Assembly (NCBI GenBank): GCA_033439795.1
Contig: JAUTDP010000013.1
Location: forward strand, 620,001 to 684,000
Length of the DNA: 64,000 bases
Direction of reading: 5' to 3'
From: Sordaria brevicollis
Lineage: Eukaryota > Ascomycota > Sordariomycetes > Sordariales > Sordariaceae
A program made the position numbers and the translations under genes. Of this stretch, positions 1 to 11,433 are shown one piece after another (the first letter of the stretch is position 1; every line of letters starts with the position of its first letter). The notes under the pieces are model-generated. The model made no database searches. It was given only the letters and a program-made list of their open reading frames with translations, and was not told the origin of the DNA.

Positions 1-189
1 ACTGACCTTGTCACAGGCGTTGGCACCGGCGAGCAGAACACTAGGCGTGGCGCCGGCAAGGGTAGGAGCAACACCAGGGTTGCCAAAGTTGCTCAGAGAG
101 GAGATGATCTGGGCAACAGACTGCTCCTGACCGAAGCGAGCTTCGGCAGTGGCCAAAAGAAGGGCGGTAAGAGCAAATTTGGAGTACAT
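1..189 (-). CDS. Secreted protein of unknown function, 3' part cut off by window edge
   Basis: The reading frame starts at the ATG at 189-187 and runs off the left edge, giving 63 residues or fewer (an intron could begin near position 1). Residues 1-17 form a clear signal peptide: a short start, a hydrophobic core (ALTALLLATA) and Ala-x-Ala before an ARFGQEQ sequence. The mature part is small, Ala/Gly/Pro rich, and contains TPSVLLAGANAC. I recall fungal secreted proteins with this RFGQEQ...LAGANAC layout, with no known role and sometimes misnamed after parasite proteins. No catalytic motif is visible. The function is unknown; export from the cell is the only supported inference. Confidence 0.6.
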   Translation of the reverse strand, partial: MYSKFALTALLLATAEARFGQEQSVAQIISSLSNFGNPGVAPTLAGATPSVLLAGANACDKVS

Positions 190-1965
190 GATGATGTTTT
201 TCAAGCTTTTTCTGATCTTATGGGTGATAAAGCTGGATAGTCGAGGATTGCAAGAATGCTAAATGTGAAAGAAGCGAAAGACCGGCCGAGCGGTTTGGAA
301 AGAAGTCAAGTGATAGTAAGGTTGAAAGAGTGAGAAGAACGAAATAGTTACCAGAACTGTAGAGACCGAAGACCCGAAAGAAGAGATTGAAGCTGAATGA
401 TGAGAAGGAAAGAGAAAGTGGTGATGTTTACGGGAGAGCAGTCATGTTAAATAGAAACAACCTCTCGTATTCAAGTGATCTGGACCTAGGATCACCTCCA
501 TCTGATGGGCTGCCTGCCCCTGATGGTGATCATACAGGCACACAACAGATCATGCCCTGGCGTAAAGGATGTTTGTTGGAGTCATCTCAAACAAGGTATT
601 GCTATCCATGTGCCAAATGTTTGGTGGTTAGCCCAGGAGAGTCCCCTGCCCAGCTACCATGGGCGGTAAACACTGCACCATCTCGTCGGCCTCATGAGAT
701 TCCGGGTCCATGCTGAGATTTACCCCTACATTGGCAGATCTCGCCAGCGGCCTGGCCAGAAGCTCACTGGGTCGTTTTGATATTCTGGAACACAAGCGAC
801 GATGCACCAAGTTCTTGGAATAAACGCTCGGAGACACTGGTCACTGCTGACTCCTCACTTCCTCGCCAGCTTGAAAGGTGGTATTCGGGAAGTTTCAAGG
901 AGCAGTCGTTCTCGAACCGCTAGCCTTGAGGCTTCCCGAGGCTTAATAGTGAGCCATTGTAAGAGTTGGCGCCCGGGGTTTTAGAATTGGCATGTTCCTG
1001 ATGGACGGGAATGAGGTTCATCAGAGCAAGGTGGGAGTGGTCGATACAGGTCCGGATCTTCACCCTGGGGGTTTCCTCTGTTAGCATCAGGGTGTCAAAG
1101 TACAGGCATCATGGATAAGCTTAAACTTGTGATGCTCGTATTGAGTCGATGGCACGAGGTAGCAGGGTTAGTGACCTCGCTGGTGTCTGGTGACGATGAA
1201 GGACGGAGATGTGGTGGGGAGAAAAGTTGAGGTAGGATTTTGGTTCGGATGCTTCTCGCTTCTGCGTCAGGGCATGCACTGTTACCTATTCTAGGGAAAG
1301 GAACAGGGCTTGCAGGGGGTTTTTCAGCCACTGGTAGCGCCTCACTAACCCGCATTCGATGACATCAAACCACCAGGGCCAGGGTTATGATACACTCCCG
1401 AGACATCGGCACTTTTTCCTCCCGAACTCCTCCTTTTCCTCTCGCCTGGATTCTTCCGTCTTCTCAACCTCGTCGATTTCAGATCAACAGACAGTGGGCG
1501 CCATACCTATGTCACGATACCCTCAAGATATCTGTCTCTCGATATGATCATGTATTCGGCTGGCCGTCCCGCACTTCCTCCAGCAAGGGCTCGGACACGG
1601 CGAGGAATACTGCAGCTGAATGCATCGTGACGACAAGCTTCTCTCACAATGATCTTGGTATCGAGTGGCAAGAGCGGTGATGGTTTTTGCTTCTCCGAAA
1701 GTCCCAAACTTTTCTTCCTTCCTCTCGCCTTGAAAAACGGGACATCAACTCAAAAGAACAGAGAACATATTCGACGATGGACGACGACGGGACCATGATA
1801 TTGACCGGACATTTGAAGATGACTCCATATTTGACACCACAGACGTGGTCGTCTTCACTCTGCCGTCCTGTCATCTCGCCATGACAACAGCCCATACCGA
1901 ACATGGTTTGTCCACTGTGGCCTATAAGCGGACAACATCGATGCTACCTCCTACGAGGATGTCAG
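190..1965. other. Intergenic, no supported gene
   Basis: This lies upstream of the left-edge secreted-protein gene and downstream of the 2EXR gene. Several overlapping open frames of 60-110 codons exist on both strands, but none has a recognisable domain, a plausible splice structure or coding-like composition. I see promoter/UTR sequence only. Confidence 0.5.
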
Positions 1966-2976
1966 TCATATTGGAACCAGGGAAAAGACAGAAGGCGAAA
2001 GACGAACCAGGTTGTCTCTGATGGCCTGCAAAGCCCTCATCGGTGCTTTTAGCTCACTTCTCACATCATGGTCGTCCAAACTGAAATACGTTCGGCTGTA
2101 CGAGTGAAAGGTCCGGGCCGGTTGCTTCGTTGGTCCAGCAGCCGATGGCATTTCTGTCCCTCTCCTCTCCTCAGACACCACTTCCTTGTTGTGTCTGTCC
2201 TTCCTGCTGCCCGTGGGGGCACTCAACATATCCAAGCAGTCCGGATCAACAATGAGCCAAAATGCCTCCAGCCTCTCAAACCTCCTCATGACATTGGAGA
2301 CACATCTTGCGCAAAAGGGCGGATCGGAATCGGCATACTGGATTTCCAGATCCCTCCTCCTCCCTTCCTCGGCACCGTCAGGCACGTCGATCCCGTCAGG
2401 CCCTGGCCCTCCCGCAACTCCCACATGTGTCCAATGCATACACTCATGCCTCCACATAGCTTGAAGCTCCTCAAGACTGAAGCCCACGCCTTCATCGTCG
2501 TTCTCCGAAGAACTCCCCCAAACATTCCACCCAGGCCGGAAATACCTGACGGCAAACCGCCGGGCACCCGCAAACACAATGTGCTCGAAGTCGGCCCAGT
2601 CCACCGCCGCCATGGTCTCCTTTGGCCCCGCGTCCGCTCCCCCGAAGCAGACGAGATCAGTGGTTAGGTCGAGGATCAAGTTGTTCATAGGTCCAGGCGG
2701 GCTACCATACCTGGGCATAGGAAGCAGTGTCCTGTTCTTGATGGCCCGGATGTGGCGGATCACGGCGGAGCGGGCGTCTTGGCAGGTGAGCGAAAGGTTT
2801 CGCAGGTTCAGGTCGGAGGACTGGTGTCGGTCTGGCACGAGATGCATGTCCCAGTCTATCCAGTCGGTGTCGGGGAGCTTCTGTAGGAAGTGAAGACATG
2901 GCGAGAGGGAGGCTGCGTGGTCCCAGACTAGGTCTTGGAGTTCGACAGGGAGGCGGACGAACTGGGTGAACGCCAT
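1966..2976 (-). CDS. 2EXR domain-containing protein
   Basis: Single exon, 336 aa. The N-terminus (residues 4-20, FVRLPVELQDLVWDHA) has the FxxLPxELxxxIW signature of the 2EXR family, a lineage-expanded fungal family resembling F-box proteins and common in Pezizomycotina. The LSLTCQDARSAV segment (about residues 80-92) matches the family's conserved 'C.eaR..v' helix, and the NLILDLTTDLVCF and FEHIVFAGARRFAV strands follow. The C-terminal third has a charged, low-complexity insert (about 260-290). Family members are uncharacterised, so the biochemical role is unknown. No signal peptide or membrane segment. The start is the first ATG and sits directly before the domain. Confidence 0.8.
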   Translation of the reverse strand: MAFTQFVRLPVELQDLVWDHAASLSPCLHFLQKLPDTDWIDWDMHLVPDRHQSSDLNLRNLSLTCQDARSAVIRHIRAIKNRTLLPMPRYGSPPGPMNNLILDLTTDLVCFGGADAGPKETMAAVDWADFEHIVFAGARRFAVRYFRPGWNVWGSSSENDDEGVGFSLEELQAMWRHECMHWTHVGVAGGPGPDGIDVPDGAEEGRRRDLEIQYADSDPPFCARCVSNVMRRFERLEAFWLIVDPDCLDMLSAPTGSRKDRHNKEVVSEERRGTEMPSAAGPTKQPARTFHSYSRTYFSLDDHDVRSELKAPMRALQAIRDNLVRLSPSVFSLVPI

Positions 2977-5900
2977 TGTTGAGTTGTTGGTGGACTAGTG
3001 ATGTTTTTTTCGGATAACGATGGATGAATGGTAAGTTGGTCGGTTTGTCCCGTTAACGATGATGGATGAACGAAGTTCAATATCTCTTAGGTAAACCCAT
3101 CGAACCAGGTTTTATCACAACAGGTGAGATCCGTAAAGATCCGCTCACCCGCTCAGCAAATACGTGCCACCTTGCCGAGCACGTCTTCCAAGATATCACA
3201 TGGCCTCCATTACAATGGAGCTTCTGGCCATTGTCCAATCATCTTACAAAGAACGAAGGTTCCCAAGATAAAGCCCCTTTGACGGTCGGACATGATCATC
3301 ATGATGCAACATGCTAAAGAAGCTAGCTCCTAGTCGGGGTTAGGGTTCTTGGTGCTCCTGAAACTGTTTGGGCACCGTCTCATCTCCTTCACACATCATA
3401 CAGCGGTTTGCCTGGGTACGGGGTACTAAGCTTCGTCTCGGTTGTTGTCGGGGATTAGAACGAGAACATCGCCAACACCGTAAAGTTTGACAGCCGAAAC
3501 GTACAAAATCCGAATGGTTGTCTTCATGCTTCTTCGGTGGTTGAGTCTTTGCTGTCGTCCCGAAACAACATACATCTCACTCACGCACTGCTGGCCCATG
3601 TTATGCTTGTCCGAGCTACGTCCTTCTGCAATAGCAGACACTCCTTCATTCCACGAGGTTCACTGACCTAGCGAGTCCGTCTCAACCCTTTCATCAGTCA
3701 TCAATGGTTCCTTCGAAGCAAGATCCTCTCCCTCAAATCCCTTTTCGAAAAGGGGCGGTTATCACGGCAATATAGGTAGTACCTATCATGCACCCCTCAA
3801 TTACCAAACTGTCAACGACATATACGCTGTACGCCGTACGCTCCTTCCGCTAGCTCGAATTTATGTTTAGTTGTGTTGTGTATGACAATCATGCATCTAG
3901 AGGTACCTAAGATTTTATTGGAAGGATGGTGTTTCCCGGAAGGAAGTGCCAGAGTAGCACAGCATTCGTGAGGATGTATATCATAAAGGTGTACTAGGTA
4001 ACATGACACGAACCCGCGCAGGAGGCTCTGGGAATTTGGTGATGGGAACTCTGCCGTGGATAGGCGAAGGTCACACGTGGGTAGAGTAAGTGATGCTCGT
4101 GACGAAGTTTTGTCCGTCTCTTTGTGATCAACGCAGACATCTAAAGGAGATGCTGATAGTATGAGTGGAAGATTTCTGGATCCGTGGCCCTAGCTGAATA
4201 CACTCAGGTATGAGTTGTTGGACTCTATTAGTCTGGCATTTTATGCACAAGTATAATCTACTTCACGCCTTTTACTGAGTGCCATCATAACCGGAGATAA
4301 GAAAGCTTACCTCCATTGCATAAAGTTGAGAAGCAACGCTGGATATATTCCGTTGCTGGTAGTGGTGGTTATGGGGATGCATATGTAGTAGTTGGATGTT
4401 GAACAATTGTGCAATGGATGTCGGTGTGTCTCTTCCATTCCCGATTCTCAAATGGTTACTGTGCTCACTGTAAGCCCTTTTCAACCCCCTTCCCCAAAGA
4501 TTGGTTCATGGGTCTGATTGGACCGTTGCCAAGAAGTGGTTTTGCCGGTATCCTATCACCTTCCGTCTTTGGTGGGTAGAAGAAAAAGCTTGTGTTGGTG
4601 TCCTGTCTCCAGGGGCGGGCGGACGGCGGGCGGTTTTGTGCATCCGATGGAGGATGTCAACGCCATGGCCCGCACACCGGCTTCTCACTCATCAGATTAT
4701 CAGCCACCCATTCGATAGCTTGATCAAAACTGGACGGTTATTGTGCCGAGAGGTATCGGTAAGGGTTGGCATCGTGCCGCTGTCCGCCCTACAGATAGAT
4801 GGTGTTTGCTGGTGATGTCTGACAACCAATGCTGTGGAAATTGTGAAGGGTCGGGTGAGTGAAAGTATGGTAGTTGGGGTTGGGTCATTGGAGAAGGATG
4901 GAGAATCGAGAACGATGATTATACCTTTATCCCCGGATCGACATATTGCCGGTAATGTACTCTTCCGGACCAGACACTCCCTAGGAAGATCAGCTTTTGT
5001 GCACGTCTTTTTATGCACGCAACCTCCACTGCAACAGCCTTTTTACAATGTCCGACCTATTTCCTTGCCGTCTTCTTTTGGCGCCTTTCCTGCCTGGGAA
5101 ATGCAACCTCGCACTTCCATTTGTTGGGAGGAACCGATGAGGATTGAGCAGCCTAGAAGGAACAGAAAGTGACGCTATGCGGAAAGTCTGGACTGTCCAT
5201 CGTCCATGGATGTGCGACAGAGTGACGGAATGGAAGAGGATCTCGGCCCCATGGAATCGGAATCTCTCACAGTGTTCCTAGGCAGGGCTCCAATAGCACT
5301 TATATCCTGTGGTTGCGTTCTGCGGATTTAGCGGCGGTTAAGGAAATGTTTACCCATACCTACACTGCTACATTGCACCTTGGCTTACAAGTAGGGTACA
5401 TTTCCCTATCTTTTTTTATTCAAAAGTTTCTGTTTCCCCTTGCCGAGTTGCCGACCGTGTGTTTCCTCCGCTTTTTGTTTGCAAGTGGGCCTGGAGGTTC
5501 TTCTTTTCTGCGCATGCTGTATCTTTTTAATTCTCTTCCTTCAAAACAGTTGTTGTTTTATACCTACCTGTCCTTCCGAATTCCGGGGCATCGATCACTG
5601 CCTTCACTTGCAAGCTTGACGACGGCCGCCTTCTATAACCAGAGGTACTCAGGAACCATCAAGGTATGCGTGTGGAGTTCCTGGTTTATATCCGTCCCAA
5701 CACCCAAGTCCCCTGGAGAAATCATGGCGGAGGTTCCACTGATTTTCATCCGAAAGAAAACGTGGAGAGAAGACCGGCCCGCTGGCTTGGAAATCGGGCT
5801 TGGCCTCCACTCACTCCGCGATCCCTCATCACTCCCTGCCTGGCATATGATCATGATCATCGTAGTCAACCGGCCAATATATCAAAGTACCAATATCGAT

Positions 5901-6009
5901 GGCTATACACCTTACCTCAGCGATAAATACCAAGTTTACCAGTGACAATGGCTGACATCTATCTCAAGGGACGGCCCGCGCTGCGCTTACTGAGCGCCTC
6001 ACATCCAAC
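2977..6009. other. Long divergent intergenic region
   Basis: About 3 kb separates the 2EXR gene from the MFS transporter, which face away from each other. It holds open frames up to 210 codons (5313-5945), but these have no domain or intron logic. The CT-rich 5.4-5.6 kb stretch looks like promoter/5' leader sequence. I see no RNA gene or repeat. Confidence 0.5.
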
Positions 6010-7981
6010 ATGACGGGATCGCAACTCCCTGGGCAAGCGGCCCCAGTCAGTAACATTAACGAACGCGACGGTACTCACCATGCCTCTACTACACCATCAG
6101 AAGAAGCAGAACGGCTCGCCCTCCAACGACAAAAATCCATAGAACAAGCCATCGACGAGGGTCACGACGCCGACATCCCATCAGACATCGGCTACGTACT
6201 CGACGAGCAAGGCGAGAAGCGGCGCAAAGAGGCCATCAGACGTAACTCTCTCGCCCGAGCACGAAGTCATGCCAGTCAAGCTCGATCAAGTCATCATCAT
6301 GACCGTGACCATGACCATGACCACGACGTGGAAAAGGAAGCAGCCGCGGACAAATCCGGCTCAACATCAGGCGCCACCACCTCTGGCGGCGAGGAAGAAA
6401 ACGACGCCAACGTAATCTGGTGGTCCGAAAACGACCCGGAAAACCCCTACAACTGGCCTCGCTGGATCAAGATCCTCAACGTCGGTCTCATCAGCGCGCA
6501 AACCTTCATCGCACCGCTGGCGTCGTCCATCTTTGCTCCCGGCGTGCCCTCGGTGATGAAGGAGTTCCGCAATTCGTCTCCGGAACTGGCTTCGTTCGTG
6601 GTGTCGGTTTACATCCTCGGTTTCGCGGCGGGCCCTTTGGTGATCGCGCCCTTGAGCGAGATTTATGGACGGCTGATTGTTTATCATGGGTGTAACGTGT
6701 GCTTTATCGCCTTTTTGGTCGCTTGTGCTGTGGCTCCGAGTTTCAACTCGTTGATTGCGTTCCGGTTTTTGTCCGGCATTTTCGGCAGTTGCGCGGTGAC
6801 GAACGGCGGCGGAACGATTTCCGACATGATCACGCAGGAGAAGCGGGCGACGGCGATGTCGCTCATGACCATGGGTGTGTTGCTGGGCCCCATCATTGCG
6901 CCCATTATTGGTGGTGTCATCAGCGACTCGGACCTGGGCTGGCGCTGGGTGTTTTGGGTCTTGACAATTCTGGCGGGCGTGGTGGCGCTGTGCATGCTCG
7001 TATTTGGGAGGGAGTCGTACGCTCCAATTCTCCTCCAGAGAAGGGTCGAAAGACTGCGCAAGGAGACGGGTAACGAGATGCTGAGGAGCAAGTTGGATAT
7101 CGGACTGAGCCCATCCGACTACTTCAAGCGCAGCATTGTCCGGCCGTTGAAGATGCTGGTGTTTAGCCCGATTTGCATCATCTTTGCCATCTATATCGCC
7201 ATCGTGTATGGGTACATGTATCTCATGTTCACGACGATTTCCAAGGTGTTTACTGATCCGGAGACTTATAACTTTGGTATGTGCAAATATTCCCCCGTCT
7301 CTGGTAAACCCCAGACTGCTGACAAGTTGTGATCCGAAACAGGTACCAAGATCGTCGGCCTGGTCTTTGTCGGCATGGGCGTCGGCTCACTCATCGGTCT
7401 CGTTTTCTTCAGTGTCGCCAGCAACCGCATCATGAAGGCCAAAGCCGGTCCTGACGGCAAAGGAACATGCACTCCCGAGGATCGACTCCAGGTTCTCCCC
7501 ATTGGAGCCATATTCCTGCCCGCTGGTTTCTTCATCTATGGTTGGACTGCCCAGTACCACGTCCATTGGATAGTGCCGATTATGAGCCATGCTTTGATCG
7601 GGTTCGGTAATATCGTTATTTTCATGGCCATCAGCATGGTAAGTGTTTGCCCGGGCCTGTTTGTCGAGTAGGACTCGAGTGACATGATGCTTCCGATATC
7701 CTGTCCATATGTCCAAGGAGACGAGGCTGATAACTTCGTGATAGGCTTTGATTGACACATTCACCATCTACGCTGCGTCTGCCCTGGCGGCTAACACGGT
7801 TGCAAGAAGCGTCTTTGGAGCCGTCCTTCCCATCTTCGGCTTGCGGATGTATGACACGCTTGGGCTGGGATGGGGAAACAGTTTGTTGGCGTTCATCGCC
7901 GTGGCATTGATTCCGGTGCCATTTTTGCTAATTCGATATGGCGAGTTGCTGCGGACGAGGTACGAGATCAAGAACCTCTAG
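6010..7981 (+). CDS. MFS transporter, DHA1 (drug:H+ antiporter-like) family
   Basis: Three exons (6010-7276, 7343-7638, 7745-7981) give 599 aa; both introns have matching phases and GTATGT/GTAAGT donors. The cytosolic N-terminus (about 1-140) is hydrophilic with a His/Asp tract ([13 protein letters not shown]). [19 protein letters not shown] is the typical lead-in to TM1 of fungal DHA1 proteins. Motif A-like PLSEIYGR follows TM2, and the RFLSGIFGS and [14 protein letters not shown] segments match the family's TM4 and motif C. Twelve hydrophobic segments are visible, six in each half, with a central loop at about residues 330-390. Expected role: proton-coupled export or import of a small organic molecule at the plasma membrane. 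The substrate cannot be read from sequence. The His/Asp-rich tail might bind metal, but that is speculation. Confidence 0.88.
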
Positions 7982-8916
7982 GTGGAGTTGTTGAGCATTG
8001 CGTCGATGGCGAGCTGTCGTATTTTGGGTACAATATCATGGATGTGTTGAATACCAAGGAGCTGTTTGTACATAAAGGAAGAAAATCTCAAACGAAAATA
8101 AAATTCTCGAATGCCACCAAAATCATCCTGCACATCTGATCCATTGTCAACAAGGAAACTGACTGGCTTCAACCCGGAAACGTGGAGAGAGCTCCATTCG
8201 CACTGGAGTTGCTCGTGGGCTAGCCCCCTGTTTCATGGCTGGCTGGCCACTCAGAAGCCCTGGAGCTAGATCCCTGCGAATAGCCGCGGTTATGATTCCG
8301 GAGCAACCATCGGGAAACCACGGGATCACGAACTGAACTTTGAGCCCTACAGCCAACAAGTTGCGGAGACGACCAACACATGCAAACTCTGGGCCACTGC
8401 TGCGAGAACCCTTGGAGAGGTCCCTGAAAATCAACGTGCGTCTGTTCCTGATTCAGAAGCCCTATCGGATGACACACAAAAAGAAATAAGGTACGTATGC
8501 ATGCATCCCCGCGGCCATCAGATCTGCTCCCGAAGACCCAATCCTCAGAGGTCCACCAGTCCACCACATTCCCTACCCAGCCTGGTCACTGGCACCCACT
8601 GCCGGTTATGGGGAGACCGATCAGCCCTTGAGCCAGCAAAACTGGCCAGGCTCACAAAGACCTTCTCTGCTTCCTCTCATCGACAAACAAAACGACTGGC
8701 CATTCTGTCCAAGACATGTATATACGTGTGGTATAAAACGACGATCCTCCTCTCATGAGGCCACAACCTCTCCTTCTCTTCGTCGAATATGACCGATTCC
8801 GGATCGGTGTTCCATCTTGGACCAGAACCATAATCTCGATCCGGACTCCTAGCCCGTAAAGAACGGCGTCGGCCAAGGTTCATCCAATGCTCACAAAATT
8901 CTCTGCCGTCCACCAT
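7982..8916. other. Convergent 3' intergenic region
   Basis: The MFS gene ends at its left and the DUF1748-type gene ends at its right, so this is shared 3'UTR/terminator sequence. No supported gene seen. Confidence 0.5.
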
Positions 8917-9621
8917 TTATCGGGTCCTGTCGAACCAGCCGCTCGATCCAGCAATGGCGACAGACTGGTCCATCACCCACTCGCCAACGCCGAGATACTT
9001 GTCAACCCACTTTCCAACTTCCTTGTTCTCGCCAGCGACCTTGTCGGTTTTGAAGCTGTAACAGAAATGTCAGTCTTTCGCTCGAGAATGCCACTGCAGG
9101 ACATGGACGGATCGGTAATCTCGGTTTCGGAATAGGGGGCGAAGCGGTGGAAGGACGATGTTCGTAAAGCAGGGGGCGCATCGGTAACAACTCACGTCAA
9201 CCCGGTCGAACGCTTCATTCCAGCGAGGAATGCCGAAACTGTTACATGCGACAAACACAAAGTCAGCGGAAACCGAAACCAGGCCAAGAAACGACCAACC
9301 ACCACCGGGACCGATCGGATATGACTTACGCAAGACGGCGTCAAAGGCATAGTGGCTCAAACGTCCGAGCTTCGACCATAAGCCTAGTGTCAGCAAATCG
9401 AGGAGCTGGGAGAAGAGATGCTTAGAACTCCGTTGAACAGCAAGCGACGACGCAGCAGCAGAAGCAGCAGTAGCAGCGGGCGAGTTCGAGGGCAGGTTGA
9501 TGGATATTAATGACAAGATCGGGAAATCCGGAGAAGGGGCCGGGGATCTCTGTACATTCGGACGGAGGATGAAGAACAGCAACGCTAACGACGCAAGAAA
9601 CTTCGGGGTACCCACCACCAT
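8917..9621 (-). CDS. Small DUF1748-family protein, four exons including a 10-nt first exon
   Basis: Proposed exons on the minus strand: 9621-9612, 9383-9330, 9238-9196, 9055-8917, giving 81 aa. All phases join (1, 1, 2) and introns end in AG with CTGAC-type branch sites. The product contains LSHYAFDAVLLSAFLAG, KRSTGLTFKTDK, KYLGVGEWVMDQSV and AGSSGWFDR, the layout I associate with DUF1748, a short fungal family (about 75 residues) with one hydrophobic helix, thought to be mitochondrial. The family assignment is from memory. The weak point is exon 1: its donor is GTACCC. The alternative donor at ATGGTG|GTGGGT with an upstream acceptor (CCCAG|CTCCTC) would give a slightly longer N-terminus. The body from exon 2 onward is well supported. 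Confidence 0.72.
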
Positions 9622-9692
9622 CTTGACCGAGGAGTGGCTTCGTTGGATGCGACAAGAAGAACAAAAAGAGGATTCGAGAATGAGGGAGGAAG

Positions 9693-9742
9693 CGCGATGC
9701 GATGCGATGCGATGCGATGCGATGCGGTGCGATACGATGCGA
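9693..9742. repeat. (GCGAT)n microsatellite
   Basis: About nine head-to-tail copies of a GCGAT/GATGC pentanucleotide, the last few with single-base changes (gcggt, gatac). It lies about 70-120 bp upstream of the DUF1748-type start codon, so it is promoter or 5'UTR sequence for that gene. Confidence 0.85.
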
Positions 9743-11176
9743 TAATGATGCGACAAATCGGTTTCGAAAAATTCGGCGCCGTCGGGGTCAGTCGGGTGGT
9801 CGACGTCGATGGTGGTGGTGATGATGATATTGATGATATTCCCGGGGCGGAGCGGTGTTGCAGGTCAGGAAGGTGTTTCGGGAGGTGCCTGTGGGGAAGG
9901 GAGGATTCGAGTGCCTGCAGCAAGGCGTCGGGCGAGCGGTGGGCAACGTAACGGGGCGATCACAGGGAGGCGGGAAAGCGGACTTCGAAGAAACCTTGGG
10001 CGCGCCGGGACACTGCGGATAAGGATAGCGGGGCTGGAAAGGCTGGAAAGTGAACTTGAAGAGCGGGAAGAAAGAACACGGGGCAGGGATTGTCAGGAGA
10101 CAGGGACCAGGGAGAGCTCGTTCTCGAGGGATCATCTTGGCAGTGTCACGTGTAAAAGCTCGTGACATTTTCTTGGCTACCACTTGCCAAGCTTCCTTCG
10201 AGAGGGTCCACAAGCAATGGAGCCCAACGGAGCGAACATCGGGCAAAGGTCTGTGCCCCTGCCCGTCCGGCCAAATTTAGGGTTGGGTCGACCTTTCCCT
10301 TTTGGGGTGGAGCGGGGCATGGTCAGCGTCCTTGAGTGGGGGCGAGGGGCAGTGGCAGGCATGAGCTGCACGGCACTGACCGGCCAGTGGCGGCTTCGAG
10401 GGTGTTTTAGTGGGCTTTGGTGGGATGTCATCCACAACGCTGGCGCAATGACAAGGTTGCAGCTTCCAGAGCTCCTCCGTGAAGACGCCGAGAGGGGATC
10501 ACCTTCCGTTCGACGTTTCCAAGGGCCGCACTGCCGCTTCCGCCTTCCGCCATGCCCTGGAAAGGAGTCAACGAGAAATGGAAACCAACGAGGGGGCAGG
10601 AAGCAAGAAGGTGCTAGCGATGCCAGTCGGTGTTTCTCTTATCGGTCGGTTTTTATCGCGCAACAGCCCGTTGAGGAGCTCGATTGGTTCGAGCCTGGTG
10701 CGGTCCGTCGCTTCAGTTCCTCTTAAAACGTTTTGAAAGGGAAAGTAAAAAGAATCTTCCCTCCCCAAAATTTCCCCCACCTTCTCTCAACAATTTCATT
10801 CATCCCAAACTTCAGCTCCAGATTTCGTCGCGAGATCTGAACAACTGAATCATTCAGCTTTGGTTTTCTAGGTACGTTTGTTTGTTTTAACAGAAATGAC
10901 GACGGTTCCCCAATTACATGCTCCCCATTACCCCCAATTGAAGGTGGTGGAAGTGGCAGTGGCACAAATCCCATGGAGGCGGGTGAGGCGGGTCATTTTG
11001 GATTCGGATCTCCTTGCTTTCCATGTTACGGGGTCCATGTTGTGTCATCATCATTTTGCTCCTCCTTCTCAAAGTCTGGACTCCAGCTGCGAGGGGCGTG
11101 GGGTAATTTGAGCTGGGAGAGAACGCCCCCCAACTCTTGGGATCAAACAAAAAGATCCAACAACCTGAAAATTTCC

Positions 11177-11248
11177 TCCCTCCAACCTCTCTTTTACCAT
11201 TCCATCTCTCCCTCTTCAACCTCACCAGCGCCGCCTTCTTTGTCCTGG
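11177..11248 (+). promoter_or_regulatory. Pyrimidine-rich leader upstream of pyruvate kinase
   Basis: A C/T-rich tract about 190-260 bp before the start codon. CT tracts of this kind precede transcription starts of strongly expressed genes in filamentous fungi, which fits a glycolytic gene. The assignment is by pattern only. Confidence 0.4.
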
Positions 11249-11252
11249 AACT

Positions 11253-11325
11253 GTTAGTTTTGCGCATTGCGCTTGGGTTAGGTTGAACCCGCAATTTACT
11301 GACGCTAAAGTTGTCGATCCTGCAG
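11253..11325 (+). other. Candidate 5'UTR intron of pyruvate kinase
   Basis: A GTTAGT donor at 11253, a TTTACTGAC branch-like site around 11295-11303 and a CTGCAG acceptor ending at 11325 would make a 73-nt intron about 110 bp before the ATG. Size and signals match the coding introns in this window. Not proven without RNA data. Confidence 0.4.
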
Positions 11326-11433
11326 ATTTCCCTATACCCCAAAGCTTCGCGTCAACCCCGCGCGCTTCTCCAATCTTGATCCCGACAACTTATCCCATTC
11401 CCTTCAACACCATACCCAAACAAAACCTTCACA

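Larger units (their letters stand above)
9622..11433. other. Divergent promoter region of the DUF1748-type gene and pyruvate kinase
   Basis: 1.8 kb between two divergent genes. It contains a GCGAT pentanucleotide microsatellite (9693-9742), a pyrimidine-rich leader and a candidate 5'UTR intron next to pyruvate kinase. No other gene is supported. Open frames of 110-180 codons on both strands are GC-rich noise. Confidence 0.5.

Noticed and set aside
5313..5945. 210-codon open frame upstream of the MFS gene
   Set aside because: No domain, Phe/Leu-rich from a CT-rich leader, ends 65 bp before the MFS ATG; best read as promoter/5'UTR.
10676..10706. GGTTCGAGCC match to a tRNA B box
   Set aside because: No A box or cloverleaf around it.
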